64,000 nt of DNA from Gephyromycinifex aptenodytis (GTDB lineage Bacteria > Actinomycetota > Actinomycetes > Actinomycetales > Dermatophilaceae), in assembly GCF_012277275.1 (NCBI RefSeq), contig NZ_CP051155.1, positions 1,860,001-1,924,000 on the forward strand. The letters are read 5' to 3'. Position 1 is the stretch's first letter; every line of letters begins with the position of its first letter. This document shows, piece after piece, positions 1-9,105 of this stretch. Below the pieces are notes generated by a model. The model was not told where the DNA came from. It ran no database searches and saw nothing but the letters and a program-made list of their open reading frames with translations. Position numbers and translations under genes: made by a program.

Positions 1-721
1 TCTTCTCACCCAGGGTGTCGTGGCCGCGGTGATGCAACCGGGCCAGCGCATCGGTGGCCTGGTCCTCATCGTGCGGCAGGATCCAGCGCAGGTGGGTGCG
101 CTCGCCCGCCCGGCACCAGTACGCCGAGGGGGCCGCCTGCAGTTTCACGGTGGGGATGATGGACTCATTGGCCTGCTGCAGGGAGGCGCGGGACTCCTCG
201 TTCAACTCGACATCGTCGGCGAGCCAGAAGTCGAAACCGTCATACATCTGAACCTCGACCTCGGCCTCCAGATCGAGCAAGTCCTGCAGGCGCGGTGTGG
301 CCGCGCTGGCTTGGCGTGCCGTCGGGGAGGGGCTGCCGGGAGCCAGTGCGAGCAGGTCGAGCAGTACAGCGGCCAGGTCGCGGCTGGGGTCACCGGTGCT
401 CGATCCGGATTGCAGGCCGAGCATGATGGTGCCGTCGGTGCGGTGCAGGCCGGGCCAGGCCATCGGCAGCACGGTGGCCAGGGTGATCGTTTCCGGGACT
501 TCTCCCGGTTCGGGGGCCGCAGCAACCGCTTCCTGCAGTGCCGCAGCGGTGCTCTTCAGCGGCAGCTGCATCGTGGCGGCGGGCACGATCTCGCGCAGTG
601 CCACCCAGTCGGTTTCTGCGGGAAGCCCTTCGAACGGGCGCGCCATGTACGGCGCCGGCGCCACTCGAGCTGTGCTGCGTTGTCCTTGTTCCTGCCGCGC
701 GCGGCGCGATGCCTTACCCAT
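1..721 (-). CDS. DUF5926 family protein (C-terminus beyond window)
   Basis: Minus-strand frame open from an ATG at 721-719 to the left edge, about 240 codons, so the C-terminus is cut off. It starts MGKASRRAR, a basic N-terminus typical of the actinobacterial DUF5926 family, and continues with TDWVALREIVPAAT. I recall this family sometimes being mislabelled as SecA-related because some members carry a C-terminal SEC-C zinc motif, but that part is outside the window. It lies downstream of the ATPase and RND genes on the same strand, 56 bases after the ATPase stop, so it may share their transcript. Molecular role unknown. Confidence 0.7.
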   Translation of the reverse strand, partial: MGKASRRARQEQGQRSTARVAPAPYMARPFEGLPAETDWVALREIVPAATMQLPLKSTAAALQEAVAAAPEPGEVPETITLATVLPMAWPGLHRTDGTIMLGLQSGSSTGDPSRDLAAVLLDLLALAPGSPSPTARQASAATPRLQDLLDLEAEVEVQMYDGFDFWLADDVELNEESRASLQQANESIIPTVKLQAAPSAYWCRAGERTHLRWILPHDEDQATDALARLHHRGHDTLGEK

Positions 722-777
722 GAGGGTCAAGCCTAGCCCTGCGGGCAGCTATCGCCTTCATGCCTGAGACGCGTGGC

Positions 778-1281
778 TCAAAGACGGCGGCGGCGGGAGG
801 GTCCGCCCAATGCTGCCCACACCGTTCTGCCGTTGCGTTCATCCTGCACGCCCCACTCGTGGGCCATGCTGCGCACGATGCGTAGACCGCGACCGCGCAC
901 TGACCACACCGAGGGACGAACCGGGCGAGGGGTGTTGGTGCCTCCACCGTCGCGCACCTCGACCTCGACGGCGCCGCCCTTGACCTTCCAGCGCACGCGC
1001 ACACAGCCGTCGGCCAACGGTCGGGCGTGGCGCACGGAGTTGGCGACCAGTTCGGAGACGACCGCTTCGGCCTCCTCGATCACGATGGGGGCGATGCCGC
1101 GCTGGGTCAGATCCGCCACGATGACGCGGCGGGCGTCGCGCACCGCGTACAGCACGTGCGGAAGCCGAACCGTGCGGGTGCCATCCGTCGGGGAAGCTGC
1201 GGGCTTGACGCCGGAGCCTGCACCCACGGGGGTTGGAACAGCATGCCTGATCTCGGTGATTTCCTGATCCGTGGTAGACAC
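778..1281 (-). CDS. RsbW-like ATP-binding (HATPase_c) regulatory protein
   Basis: 167 residues. The GTG start at 1281 is chosen because GAGAGGA lies about 8 bases upstream; the frame is open further up but that sequence does not look like the family. It carries the GHKL ATPase boxes: an N-box (EEAEAVVSELVANSVRHA), a G1 box (VEVRDGGGTNTP) and a G2 box (GRGLRIV). There is no histidine-kinase dimerisation domain or membrane segment, so it belongs to the stand-alone anti-sigma-factor/serine-kinase type common in Actinobacteria. No cognate sigma factor or STAS antagonist is adjacent, so its target is unknown. It sits 133 bases downstream of the RND permease stop, same strand. Confidence 0.8.
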   Translation of the reverse strand: MSTTDQEITEIRHAVPTPVGAGSGVKPAASPTDGTRTVRLPHVLYAVRDARRVIVADLTQRGIAPIVIEEAEAVVSELVANSVRHARPLADGCVRVRWKVKGGAVEVEVRDGGGTNTPRPVRPSVWSVRGRGLRIVRSMAHEWGVQDERNGRTVWAALGGPSRRRRL

Positions 1282-1414
1282 CTGCGGCTCCTCTCGGACG
1301 TCATCGTCGAGGTCACCAAAGCACACGCTTTGTCGCAATTGCAAAGGCGTTCCGTACAGCGGTCCGAAATTGTCCGGTTCGAGACCTGGGTGCCGGCGCA
1401 GCGCCGCCCGCAGA

Positions 1415-4400
1415 TCAGTTGGATCGCCGCGCCAGCGCCTTCTCCACCACCACGTACAGAACCGGGAGCAGCACGAGAGTGAGCAGCGTCGAACTGAACA
1501 GACCCCCGATGACCACAAGCGCCAACGGCTGGGAGATGAAGGCCCCTCCGCCGGACAGGGACGCTGCCATCGGGACCAGCGCCAGGATCGTGGCCAGCGC
1601 GGTCATGATGATCGGGCGCACCCGGTCGCGCGCACCTGCGGTCACCGCTTCTTCGATGCTCGCGCCGCGACGGCGGTATTGGTTGACCAGGTCGATCAGC
1701 ACGATGGCGTTCGTGACGACGATGCCCACCAGCATGAGCAGGCCGATGATGGCGGGCACCCCGAGGGCGGTGTCGGTCAGTTCCAGCGCGGCCAGCGCCC
1801 CGGTGGCTGCGAACGGGATGCTCACCAGCAGTAGGAACGGCTGCAGCAAGCTCCCGAAGGTGGCCACCATCACGACGTAGACGATGGCGATCGCAACGAG
1901 GAGGGCCAGACCGAGCTGTTCGAAGGCTGCCGCCTGGTCCGCGCTGACCCCGCCGATGGTGGCGCTGGCACCGTCCGGCAGTGACGTGGCGTCCAAGGCG
2001 CTCTGGATCTGACGAGTCAGACCTCCAAGGTCGTCACCTTCGGGCACCGCAGAGACGACTGCGGTCCGGCGTCCGTCCTGGCGGCTGATGCTGGCCGGGG
2101 CGGTGCTGCGTTCCACCGTGGCGACGTCTGCCAATCGGACCTCGTTGCCTTTCAGGTCCGAACCGACGACGACCTTCTGCAACGCCGCCAGACCTGCCGG
2201 CGCAGCCAATTCGCGCACCACCACGTCGTGGCGTTGCTGATCGATCTCGACTCGGCCGATCGTGCGGCCCTTCATCGCGGCCGCTACGGCACTGCCGATC
2301 TGCGGCTCGACCAGACCGCGGCGCAACGCATCGGCCCGATCGACTGTGACCGCGACGGTCGGGGTGAGGTCGGCAAGGTTGTTCTTGACGTCGCGGGCCC
2401 CCTCGACTGCGGCGACGGCCTTCTGTACCGCGGCCGCTGCCGTTCGAAGGTCCTCTTCGTCGGCCGCCTGCACCGCGATCTCGACCTCGCTGCTGCCCGG
2501 GCCACCACCGGCGGCTTCGCTGATGCTGACCTCACCGATGTCGGTGCGCTTTTCCAGCGTCGAACGCAGTTCGCCGGAGACTTTCTCCAGGTCGGCGTCC
2601 TCGGCCACTGTGACAGTGTGCCGAGCAATGTTGGTGCTGCCACCGCCGAACAACGCCTCGAATCCGCCGCCACCACCGCCGCTGATCGTCACCTGGTGGG
2701 AGAGCACGTCGGGGCGGGCCCGCACAATGCTTTCCACCGTACGTGCCGCGTCGTCGGTGGTCGCCAGGGAGGAGCCTGCGGGCAGTTCCTGGTTGATGGC
2801 CAAGGTGGTTGAGGCTGCGTTGCCGATGAAGTCCGTCTTCAACTGGGTGGCCAGGGCGCCGGTACCGGCGAGCAACAAGACCGCCGCGATCAACGTGGCC
2901 ACCGGGCGACGCAGCGCGAACGCCAGCGTGGGCAGGTAGGCGCGTTGCAGCAGGTCACTGGAGTCGCTGCGGCTCGACCCGCTCTTGCGGCGGCGCAACC
3001 GAGCGAAGCGGCTGTCTCGTTGTTTGCCGGCGGGGCGGATGAACCAGTACCCGAGAACCGGGACGATCGTCAGGGCCACCAGCAGCGAGGCACCCATGGC
3101 CAGCCCGACGGTGATCGCGAACGGGCGGAACAGTTCTCCGGCTTGCCCGCCGACGATGCCGATCGGCAGGAAGACCGCAACAGTGGCGATGGTCGATGCG
3201 GTGATCGCGGAGGCGACCTCACCCACGGCGGCCGGAATGGCGGCGCTCTTGTCTTCGCCGAGGTCCAGGTGCCGTTTGATGTTCTCGATGACGACGATGG
3301 AGTCGTCCACGACCCGTCCGACGGCAATCGTCAACGCACCCAGGGTCAGGATGTTCAACGTCAACCCGCCGGTGTACAACCCGATCAAGGCGACCAACAG
3401 CGACAGCGGGATCGACAGCGCCGTGACCAAGGTGAGCGGAATCGACATCAGGAAGAACAGCACGACCAGGATCGCCATCGCCAGCCCGAGGACGCCCTCG
3501 TGGGTGAGGTCGTCGATGGACTGCTCGATGAACGGCGCCTGGTCGAAGACCACGACGAAACGCCCGTCGGACAGGCTCTTCTCCAGGTTCGGCAGCGCTT
3601 CGTGGACAGCCTGGGAGACCTCGACGGCGCCGCCGTCTGGCGTCTTGGTGATCGACAGGGTCACGCTCGGCTCACCGTCGGAGCGGGAGATGCCTTCCTC
3701 GCCGTTGGGGACCAGGTCGACGGTGGCAACGTCACCCAGCGCGTAGATCTTGGGTGTGGCGACCTGGGTGGCCCCTTGGAGCTGCCGGCTCAGCTTCTCC
3801 AGCTGAGCCAGTTGTCCGCGCAACCCGGCCAGTTGCGCGAGCTGACCCTGTAGTTGTTGCAGTTGACCAAGTTGTCCCTGCAGAGCGCGAAGTTGACCCA
3901 GCTGACCCTGGAGCTGCTGCAGTTGACCCAACTGGCCTTGCAACTGTTGCAACTGGCCCAGTTGAGCTTGGAGTTGTTGGAGTTGAGCGAGTTGGCCCTG
4001 CAATGCGGCCAGATCGTCCAGTCGCCCTTGCAACTGCGCCAGCCGTGCCAACTGGCTTTGCAGTTGACGTAGGTCACCGAGCTGTTGCTGCAGCTGAGGC
4101 AGATCGGAGAGCCCGGCTTGCAACTGCTGTAGCTGGGTGAGCAGGGCTGGCAGTTGCGGCAGGAGCTGGAGCTGCTGCTGCAACTGCGTCAGGTCCGGGA
4201 AGCCCGGGGGCAGGTTCGAGGGCAGGTTGGACGGCAGCGCGGTCGGCAGGTTGGACGGCAACGCGGTCGGCAGGTTGGACGGCAATGCCGAGGGCCAGCC
4301 GGTGGGGGCCAGTGTGCGGGTCACCGTCACCGTGGGCTGGGGGCTGGGCGAGCTGCTGGAGGGAGGCGCAATCGTCTGTGAAGGGGCGGGGGTGGTCCGA

Positions 4401-5488
4401 GAGGGTGCCGGGGTCGTGGTGGTCGAGGGCCGGACGGGAGGGCTGGTGCGCGAAGGCGAAGCCGTCGGCCCGGTCGTCGCGGCCGCGGTGGGCGGAGCAG
4501 CGGGGGCAGGAGCCGGTGGGATGACCGCTGCGGGGCTCGTTGCGCACGGGTCGGGGCGCCCGCCAGGCAGGGTCGCGCCCGGAGTCGGGGTGCGGGTGCC
4601 GCAGGCAACAGGGGTGGGAGTGGCCACCGGAACTCGGGGCCGGGCCGCGGACATGCCGGCGACCCCACCCAACGAGAGTCCCCCGGGTCCGCTGCCGGCA
4701 GCGGACGGAAGCGAACCGCCCAATCCGGGCGGCGCCGAGCTACCGGTGGCAGCCAGTGGCAGTTCGCGCAGCTGCTCCACCGAGGTGATCCGGGAGCCCA
4801 CCTCGGTAGCTAGGTCGCTGCCCCCGGCCGGGAGCTTGCCGGCCGGCACGACGATCCCGTTGGCCTGCAGCAGACTGGAAACCGCCGAGGCTGAAAGCCC
4901 GGCCTTGTCCATCTTCTTCTCATCCAAGTCGATCCGGACGATCTTGTCGGAAACGCCGCTGACCTGGACCTCCCGGACCCCCTCGATGTCCTTCAGGCCC
5001 GGCACGACGATGTCGCGGATCCGGGCAGCGAGCTGGTCGGTGTTCTCTCCACCCGAGGCTGCGATCTGCATGACCGGGAAGTCCTCGATGCTGCCAGCGA
5101 TGACCTCCGGGTCGGTGCCCTCCGGCAGGTTGGGCACGGCCAGCACAGCCCGTTGCAGCTTGGCTTGCGCTTGGGGCAGATCGATCCCGTACCGAAGGTT
5201 GACGGTGATGGCCGACAACGAGTTGCTCGACGTGGACTGGACCTTCTCGACCCCCTCCACGCCGAGGACTGCCGCCTCGATGGGCGCGGTGACCCGTTCC
5301 TCCACCACGCCCGCGCTCGCCCCGGGCACCGCTGCCACGACGCCGACGATCGGCACCTGGATGGAGGGGATCAGCTCGCGGCGCAACGAGGTCAGCGAGA
5401 TGAACCCGGCCAGGACGGTGAAGATCGTGATGAGCGCGATCAGGGCACGGTTGCGCAGGCTGAACCGAGTTAGACCGATCAACGTCAT
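1415..5488 (-). CDS. AcrB-type RND efflux permease with long low-complexity and coiled-coil insert
   Basis: 1357 residues. The N-terminal membrane segment (FSLRNRALIALITIFTVLAG) and porter region are AcrB/HAE1-like. TM4 keeps the paired proton-relay aspartates (GRVVDDSIVV, D728-D729). After residue about 245, at a position equivalent to the docking-domain loop, the family fold is interrupted by roughly 325 extra residues: a Gly/Ser/Pro/Thr-rich stretch (about 245-430), then a Leu/Gln-rich coiled-coil-like segment (about 430-570). The fold resumes at PKIYALGDVATV. The substrate is unknown. No membrane-fusion protein is adjacent, and an actinobacterium has no TolC-type outer membrane, so the partner arrangement must differ from Gram-negative pumps. 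The ATG at 5488 is followed directly by the hydrophobic segment. Confidence 0.88.
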   Translation of the reverse strand: MTLIGLTRFSLRNRALIALITIFTVLAGFISLTSLRRELIPSIQVPIVGVVAAVPGASAGVVEERVTAPIEAAVLGVEGVEKVQSTSSNSLSAITVNLRYGIDLPQAQAKLQRAVLAVPNLPEGTDPEVIAGSIEDFPVMQIAASGGENTDQLAARIRDIVVPGLKDIEGVREVQVSGVSDKIVRIDLDEKKMDKAGLSASAVSSLLQANGIVVPAGKLPAGGSDLATEVGSRITSVEQLRELPLAATGSSAPPGLGGSLPSAAGSGPGGLSLGGVAGMSAARPRVPVATPTPVACGTRTPTPGATLPGGRPDPCATSPAAVIPPAPAPAAPPTAAATTGPTASPSRTSPPVRPSTTTTPAPSRTTPAPSQTIAPPSSSSPSPQPTVTVTRTLAPTGWPSALPSNLPTALPSNLPTALPSNLPSNLPPGFPDLTQLQQQLQLLPQLPALLTQLQQLQAGLSDLPQLQQQLGDLRQLQSQLARLAQLQGRLDDLAALQGQLAQLQQLQAQLGQLQQLQGQLGQLQQLQGQLGQLRALQGQLGQLQQLQGQLAQLAGLRGQLAQLEKLSRQLQGATQVATPKIYALGDVATVDLVPNGEEGISRSDGEPSVTLSITKTPDGGAVEVSQAVHEALPNLEKSLSDGRFVVVFDQAPFIEQSIDDLTHEGVLGLAMAILVVLFFLMSIPLTLVTALSIPLSLLVALIGLYTGGLTLNILTLGALTIAVGRVVDDSIVVIENIKRHLDLGEDKSAAIPAAVGEVASAITASTIATVAVFLPIGIVGGQAGELFRPFAITVGLAMGASLLVALTIVPVLGYWFIRPAGKQRDSRFARLRRRKSGSSRSDSSDLLQRAYLPTLAFALRRPVATLIAAVLLLAGTGALATQLKTDFIGNAASTTLAINQELPAGSSLATTDDAARTVESIVRARPDVLSHQVTISGGGGGGFEALFGGGSTNIARHTVTVAEDADLEKVSGELRSTLEKRTDIGEVSISEAAGGGPGSSEVEIAVQAADEEDLRTAAAAVQKAVAAVEGARDVKNNLADLTPTVAVTVDRADALRRGLVEPQIGSAVAAAMKGRTIGRVEIDQQRHDVVVRELAAPAGLAALQKVVVGSDLKGNEVRLADVATVERSTAPASISRQDGRRTAVVSAVPEGDDLGGLTRQIQSALDATSLPDGASATIGGVSADQAAAFEQLGLALLVAIAIVYVVMVATFGSLLQPFLLLVSIPFAATGALAALELTDTALGVPAIIGLLMLVGIVVTNAIVLIDLVNQYRRRGASIEEAVTAGARDRVRPIIMTALATILALVPMAASLSGGGAFISQPLALVVIGGLFSSTLLTLVLLPVLYVVVEKALARRSN
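3785..3995 (-). repeat. 30-bp tandem repeats coding a 10-residue Leu/Gln unit
   Basis: Inside the RND permease gene the coding strand repeats a 30-base unit with silent and missense variation. It encodes about six decads of the type LGQLQQLQGQ, with Leu spaced 3-3-4. Less regular Leu/Gln repeats continue to about 4190. The frame is kept throughout, so this is protein structure and not a CRISPR or mobile repeat. Confidence 0.85.
4221..4292 (-). repeat. 24-bp tandem repeat, three units
   Basis: Three nearly identical 24-base units in the RND permease insert encode an 8-residue unit read as ALPSNLPT. They form the proline-rich linker just before the Leu/Gln-rich segment. Units differ by one to four bases, consistent with slippage expansion. 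Confidence 0.85.
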
Positions 5489-5684
5489 CTCCTGAAGAGG
5501 TAAAGCGAAAAGTGTGGAGCCGCGGCGAGGAAACGCTCGGCGGAGTCTTCCACAGCGTCCTGTCGCTCTCCTGTCGATTTGCCACCCCGAAAGCGACGGC
5601 GGTCACGCGCCCGAACCGCACTGGCGGGCAACGACGCCAAGCGCCCTAGAGTGGCGAGGTCGACCAGTCGAGCAGGAGGACCAG

Positions 5685-6731
5685 ATGAACCGTCCCGACG
5701 AGGCTCAGCGAACCGAACAGGTTCGATTCGAACGGCGCGGCGCTGCGGGGGTGGTCATCCTGGATCGTCCCAAGGCCATCAACTCCCTCACCTTGGCGAT
5801 GGTGCGGGCCATGATCGCCCAACTCCAGCAGTGGCGCACCGACGATGAGGTGGCCCTCGTGGCCATCACCGGCGCCGGCGAGAAGGGGCTGTGTGCCGGG
5901 GGCGATGTCGTTGCAATGCGGGCGGGGGTGCTGGCCGGGGGCCGAGGCCGCGCCGAGGCAATGGAGTTCTGGGAACGTGAATACGACCTGGACGCTCTCA
6001 TCGCCCACTACCCCAAACCGGTGGTGGCTTTCATGGACGGCGCCACGATGGGTGGCGGGATAGGTATCGCTGGGCACGCCAGCCACCGCCTGGTCACCGA
6101 GCGCAGCAAGATCGCGATGCCGGAGACGATCATCGGGTTCTTCCCCGACGTGGGCGGGCTGCACCTGTTGGCTCAGGCCCCGGGTGAGATCGGGACCCAT
6201 CTGGCGCTGACGGGGGCCACGATCACCGGCGCGGACGCGGTGGCGGTGGGGATAGCAGACGTGCTCGTGCATTCCACCCGGTTGCCGCAGGTGCTGGAGG
6301 ATCTCGCCGGTGGCCAGGCCCCTGCGCTGGCGGAGTTGGGCTCCACGGGACACCCGGCGCCGATCCTGGCGCAGCGTACGTGGATCGACGCCTGCTATGC
6401 CGGAGATGACCCGGTCGCCATCCTGTCGCGGCTTCGCGACTACGACGGGGAAGAGGCCGAACAGGCTCATGAAGCTGCAGCCCTCATCGAGTCCCGCTCT
6501 CCGTTCTCGGTGAGCGTCACCCTGCGCGCCATCCGCAACGCGCGCCGCTTCGCAAACCTCGACGCGGTCCTGGAACAGGACCGGGTGCTGGCGCGGGCCT
6601 TCGCCGACGAGCCCGACTTCCGCGAGGGGGTCCGGGCGCTGCTGGTCGATAAGGACAAGAACCCGACGTGGCGGCACGCGAGCCTGTCCGAGGTGCCCAC
6701 CGCCGAGGTGGACGCTGCGTTTGTCCGCTGA
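5685..6731 (+). CDS. Enoyl-CoA hydratase/isomerase family, probable 3-hydroxyisobutyryl-CoA hydrolase
   Basis: 348 residues; ATG at 5685 with AGGAGGA at 5674-5680, so the longer upstream frame is not used. It is a crotonase-fold protein: GVVILDRPKAINSL at the N-terminus, the oxyanion-hole segment GLCAGGDV, and the MGGGIGIAGHASHRLVTE and AMPETIIGFFPDVGG motifs that are typical of 3-hydroxyisobutyryl-CoA hydrolases (valine breakdown) rather than of short hydratases. Its length, about 350 against about 260 for simple hydratases, also fits the hydrolase. The gene is divergent from the RND gene across 196 bases and ends at a strong hairpin. Confidence 0.82.
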   Translation: MNRPDEAQRTEQVRFERRGAAGVVILDRPKAINSLTLAMVRAMIAQLQQWRTDDEVALVAITGAGEKGLCAGGDVVAMRAGVLAGGRGRAEAMEFWEREYDLDALIAHYPKPVVAFMDGATMGGGIGIAGHASHRLVTERSKIAMPETIIGFFPDVGGLHLLAQAPGEIGTHLALTGATITGADAVAVGIADVLVHSTRLPQVLEDLAGGQAPALAELGSTGHPAPILAQRTWIDACYAGDDPVAILSRLRDYDGEEAEQAHEAAALIESRSPFSVSVTLRAIRNARRFANLDAVLEQDRVLARAFADEPDFREGVRALLVDKDKNPTWRHASLSEVPTAEVDAAFVR

Positions 6732-6791
6732 GGAAGCGACCCCCCGACCCAGGAACCCCGGATCGGCCCGGCCCCACTCGGTAGTAGCGAG

Positions 6792-6829
6792 CCCTCGGCC
6801 GGTAGCGGTGTCCAGCTACCGGCCGAGGG
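6792..6829. terminator. Strong hairpin between convergent genes
   Basis: Perfect 15-bp stem (arms 6792-6806 and 6815-6829) with an 8-base loop. It lies between the convergent hydrolase and amylase genes and could terminate both. Confidence 0.8.
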
Positions 6830-6878
6830 TTCGTGCTCTCGGGTTCCTGCGCCTACGACTGTCGTTGCTGCCCTCGGT

Positions 6879-9011
6879 TCAGCGCACCGATGTCACGGTG
6901 CTGCTGGAACGGACCCTTCCCGACTCGTCCTGCACCACTACCCGGTATTCCATCCGGGTGCCAGCGCGCATCGTGGAGACGTCGTCGAAGACCTGGTAGG
7001 GCGCGTTGTCGTCGGTGCCGAGCAGACGCCAGGTGGGTTCACCGGCGATCCGGGCGTAGAACGTGGCCTGCACGTAGCGATTTGCAGAGACCTCAGCCTT
7101 GACGCGGAGCCGACCGTCGCTGGTGCTGGTCCACGTATTCACTAGTTTCACCGCAGGGGCGTTCTTGGCCTCGTCCACCGGCGTCGAGGCCCGATAGACC
7201 ACGGCCGACAGTGGCGGCACCGAGACTCGGGCAGTGCCGTCCGCGCCGGTGCGCAGCGCCGTGCCGGTGCCGTAGATGGGTGCGAAAGTGTCCTTGGCGT
7301 TGAAGGTATTCACCCGGGCCGCGGCCGGCTTCGTCGAACTGTTCACGGCCACCAGGTACTCGCGCTGCTGGGCATCCACCCGGGAGAAGGCGAACAATCC
7401 ACCGGCCGCGGCCCGGGTGATCTGTGCTCCGTCGGCCAGCGCCGGGTGCTCCTGGCGCAGCGCTGCCAGTTCGGCGATCTGCCGGTACAGCTCCGAATTC
7501 GTGTCGTAGCGGTCCCGTGAGCCGGCCGGCCCGATCAGGGTTGGTTCGTCGGCGTACAGCTTGGTGCGGGTGGCGAACATGTCATGCCGTGCAGCCTGGT
7601 CGTTGCCGGTACCGATAAAGCCCTGTTCATCGCCGTAGTAGACGATCGGTTGGCCCCGAGTGAGGTACATGAGGCTGTTGGCCAGGCGAACCCGCGGCAG
7701 CAAAGCGGCCTTGTCGATCTTCTCGTCCTGGGTCAGCAAGAACGGAAGTCGGCCCATGTCGTGGTTGCCGACGAACGTCGGCAACGAGTAGGCGTTGGAG
7801 TCGGCGTCGGTGTACAGGTCGTCGCTGGCGTAGAACGCAGCCAGGTCCTTGCCTTGTCCACCTGCCACGAACTTCTGGGCCGCCCGCTGGAATCCGAAGT
7901 CGAGCGCGGCCGGCAGCCGCCCCCGGGTGGAATAGCGGCTCATCTCCAGCGGGTCGGGGTCGGCGATCTCCCCGAACATGAAGAAGTCCTTCTTCCCGGA
8001 CTGTGCCGCGTGGGCCATCATGCGCGGGCCGAACTGCTGCCAGAACTCCATGTTGACGTGCCGGGTGGTGTCGATGCGGAAGCCGTCGATCCCCAGATCG
8101 ATCCATGCCTGGTAGATCTCGCTCATCCCGTCGACAACCTCGGGGCGCTCGGTGAACAGGTCATCCAGGCCGAAGAAGTCGCCGTAGAGCGAGTTCTCTC
8201 CCTCGAAGGTGGTGTCGCCCCGGTTGTGGTACATCCTCGGGTCGTTCAGCCAAGCCGGAACCTTGACGGTGGCGTCGCCGGGGTTCTTGAACACCGGGGT
8301 GTACGGGAAGGACTTCTCGGCGTCCAGGGCAGGGAACACTGACGTTCCGGCGTAGTCACGGTCATCGAAGGCGCGGCCCTTGGCATCTCGGAAGGGAGCA
8401 CTCGCCTTGGGCACGTAGGTGTACTTGCCCTCCTGGTAGCCGATCACGTCGGCCGTGTGATTGGTGATGATGTCGAAGTAGACCTTCATCCCCTTGGCGT
8501 GCGCCTGCTCGATGAGGCGCTTCATCTCCGCATTGGTGCCGAAGTGCGGGTCGATACGGGTGAAGTCGGTCACCCAATAACCGTGATATCCGGCGCTCTC
8601 CTGACCCGAGGGGCCTTGCACCGGCCGGTTGGTGAACGAGGGAGTCAGCCAGATGGCGGTGGTTCCCATGCCCTTGATGTAGTCGAGTTTGCCGATAAGG
8701 CCAGCCAGGTCACCGCCGTGGAAGAAGCCCTTACGGGTCGGGTCGAACCCGGAGCGCAGCGGCCCGCCACTGATGCCGCCGGTGTCGTTGTAGGGGTTGC
8801 CGTTGGCGAACCGGTCAGCCATGACGAAGTAGAAACGCTCCCGGGTCGGGCCTTGGCGCAACGATGAGCGCGGTCCCGGCGCGGAGGTGCGCTGGCCGGC
8901 TTCCGGCGCCGGATCGCTGGGCTGGGGCGCAGCAGATGCCAGGCTTGCCGGAGCCGCCGCTAGGCAGGTCGTCAGAGCCAGTGCAGCGCCCCATGTCAAT
9001 GTCCTCTTCAC
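6879..9011 (-). CDS. Secreted GH13 alpha-amylase family enzyme
   Basis: 710 residues; GTG at 9011 with AAGGGAG about 7 bases upstream. The N-terminus is a Sec signal peptide (MKRTLTWGAALALTTCLAAA, then ASA-AP as likely cleavage site). The catalytic barrel shows the GH13 landmarks: DIITNHTAD (region I), GFRIDTTRH with nucleophile D314 (region II), MFGEI with acid/base E348, and FVGNHD with transition-state D418. After the barrel come an all-beta C domain (about 520-610) and a final Ig-like domain (about 615-710). It probably hydrolyses alpha-1,4-glucans outside the cell; exact specificity, for example against pullulan or cyclodextrin, cannot be read from the sequence. Confidence 0.9.
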   Translation of the reverse strand: MKRTLTWGAALALTTCLAAAPASLASAAPQPSDPAPEAGQRTSAPGPRSSLRQGPTRERFYFVMADRFANGNPYNDTGGISGGPLRSGFDPTRKGFFHGGDLAGLIGKLDYIKGMGTTAIWLTPSFTNRPVQGPSGQESAGYHGYWVTDFTRIDPHFGTNAEMKRLIEQAHAKGMKVYFDIITNHTADVIGYQEGKYTYVPKASAPFRDAKGRAFDDRDYAGTSVFPALDAEKSFPYTPVFKNPGDATVKVPAWLNDPRMYHNRGDTTFEGENSLYGDFFGLDDLFTERPEVVDGMSEIYQAWIDLGIDGFRIDTTRHVNMEFWQQFGPRMMAHAAQSGKKDFFMFGEIADPDPLEMSRYSTRGRLPAALDFGFQRAAQKFVAGGQGKDLAAFYASDDLYTDADSNAYSLPTFVGNHDMGRLPFLLTQDEKIDKAALLPRVRLANSLMYLTRGQPIVYYGDEQGFIGTGNDQAARHDMFATRTKLYADEPTLIGPAGSRDRYDTNSELYRQIAELAALRQEHPALADGAQITRAAAGGLFAFSRVDAQQREYLVAVNSSTKPAAARVNTFNAKDTFAPIYGTGTALRTGADGTARVSVPPLSAVVYRASTPVDEAKNAPAVKLVNTWTSTSDGRLRVKAEVSANRYVQATFYARIAGEPTWRLLGTDDNAPYQVFDDVSTMRAGTRMEYRVVVQDESGRVRSSSTVTSVR

Positions 9012-9105
9012 GACAGCTCCCTTGCTGCAGACGGTAATTCACTCACCCTAGAGGTCGGGCCGGGCGCTGCACAGGGCGGCAGCAGCAGCGAAATATCGCC
9101 TGCGG

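Noticed and set aside
20-736. 238-residue plus-strand open frame at the window start
   Set aside because: Antisense to the DUF5926 gene, which has recognisable sequence and a proper start.
3785-4292. CRISPR array or mobile repeat
   Set aside because: The repeats are in frame inside a long coding region, have no unique spacers, and vary as coding repeats do.
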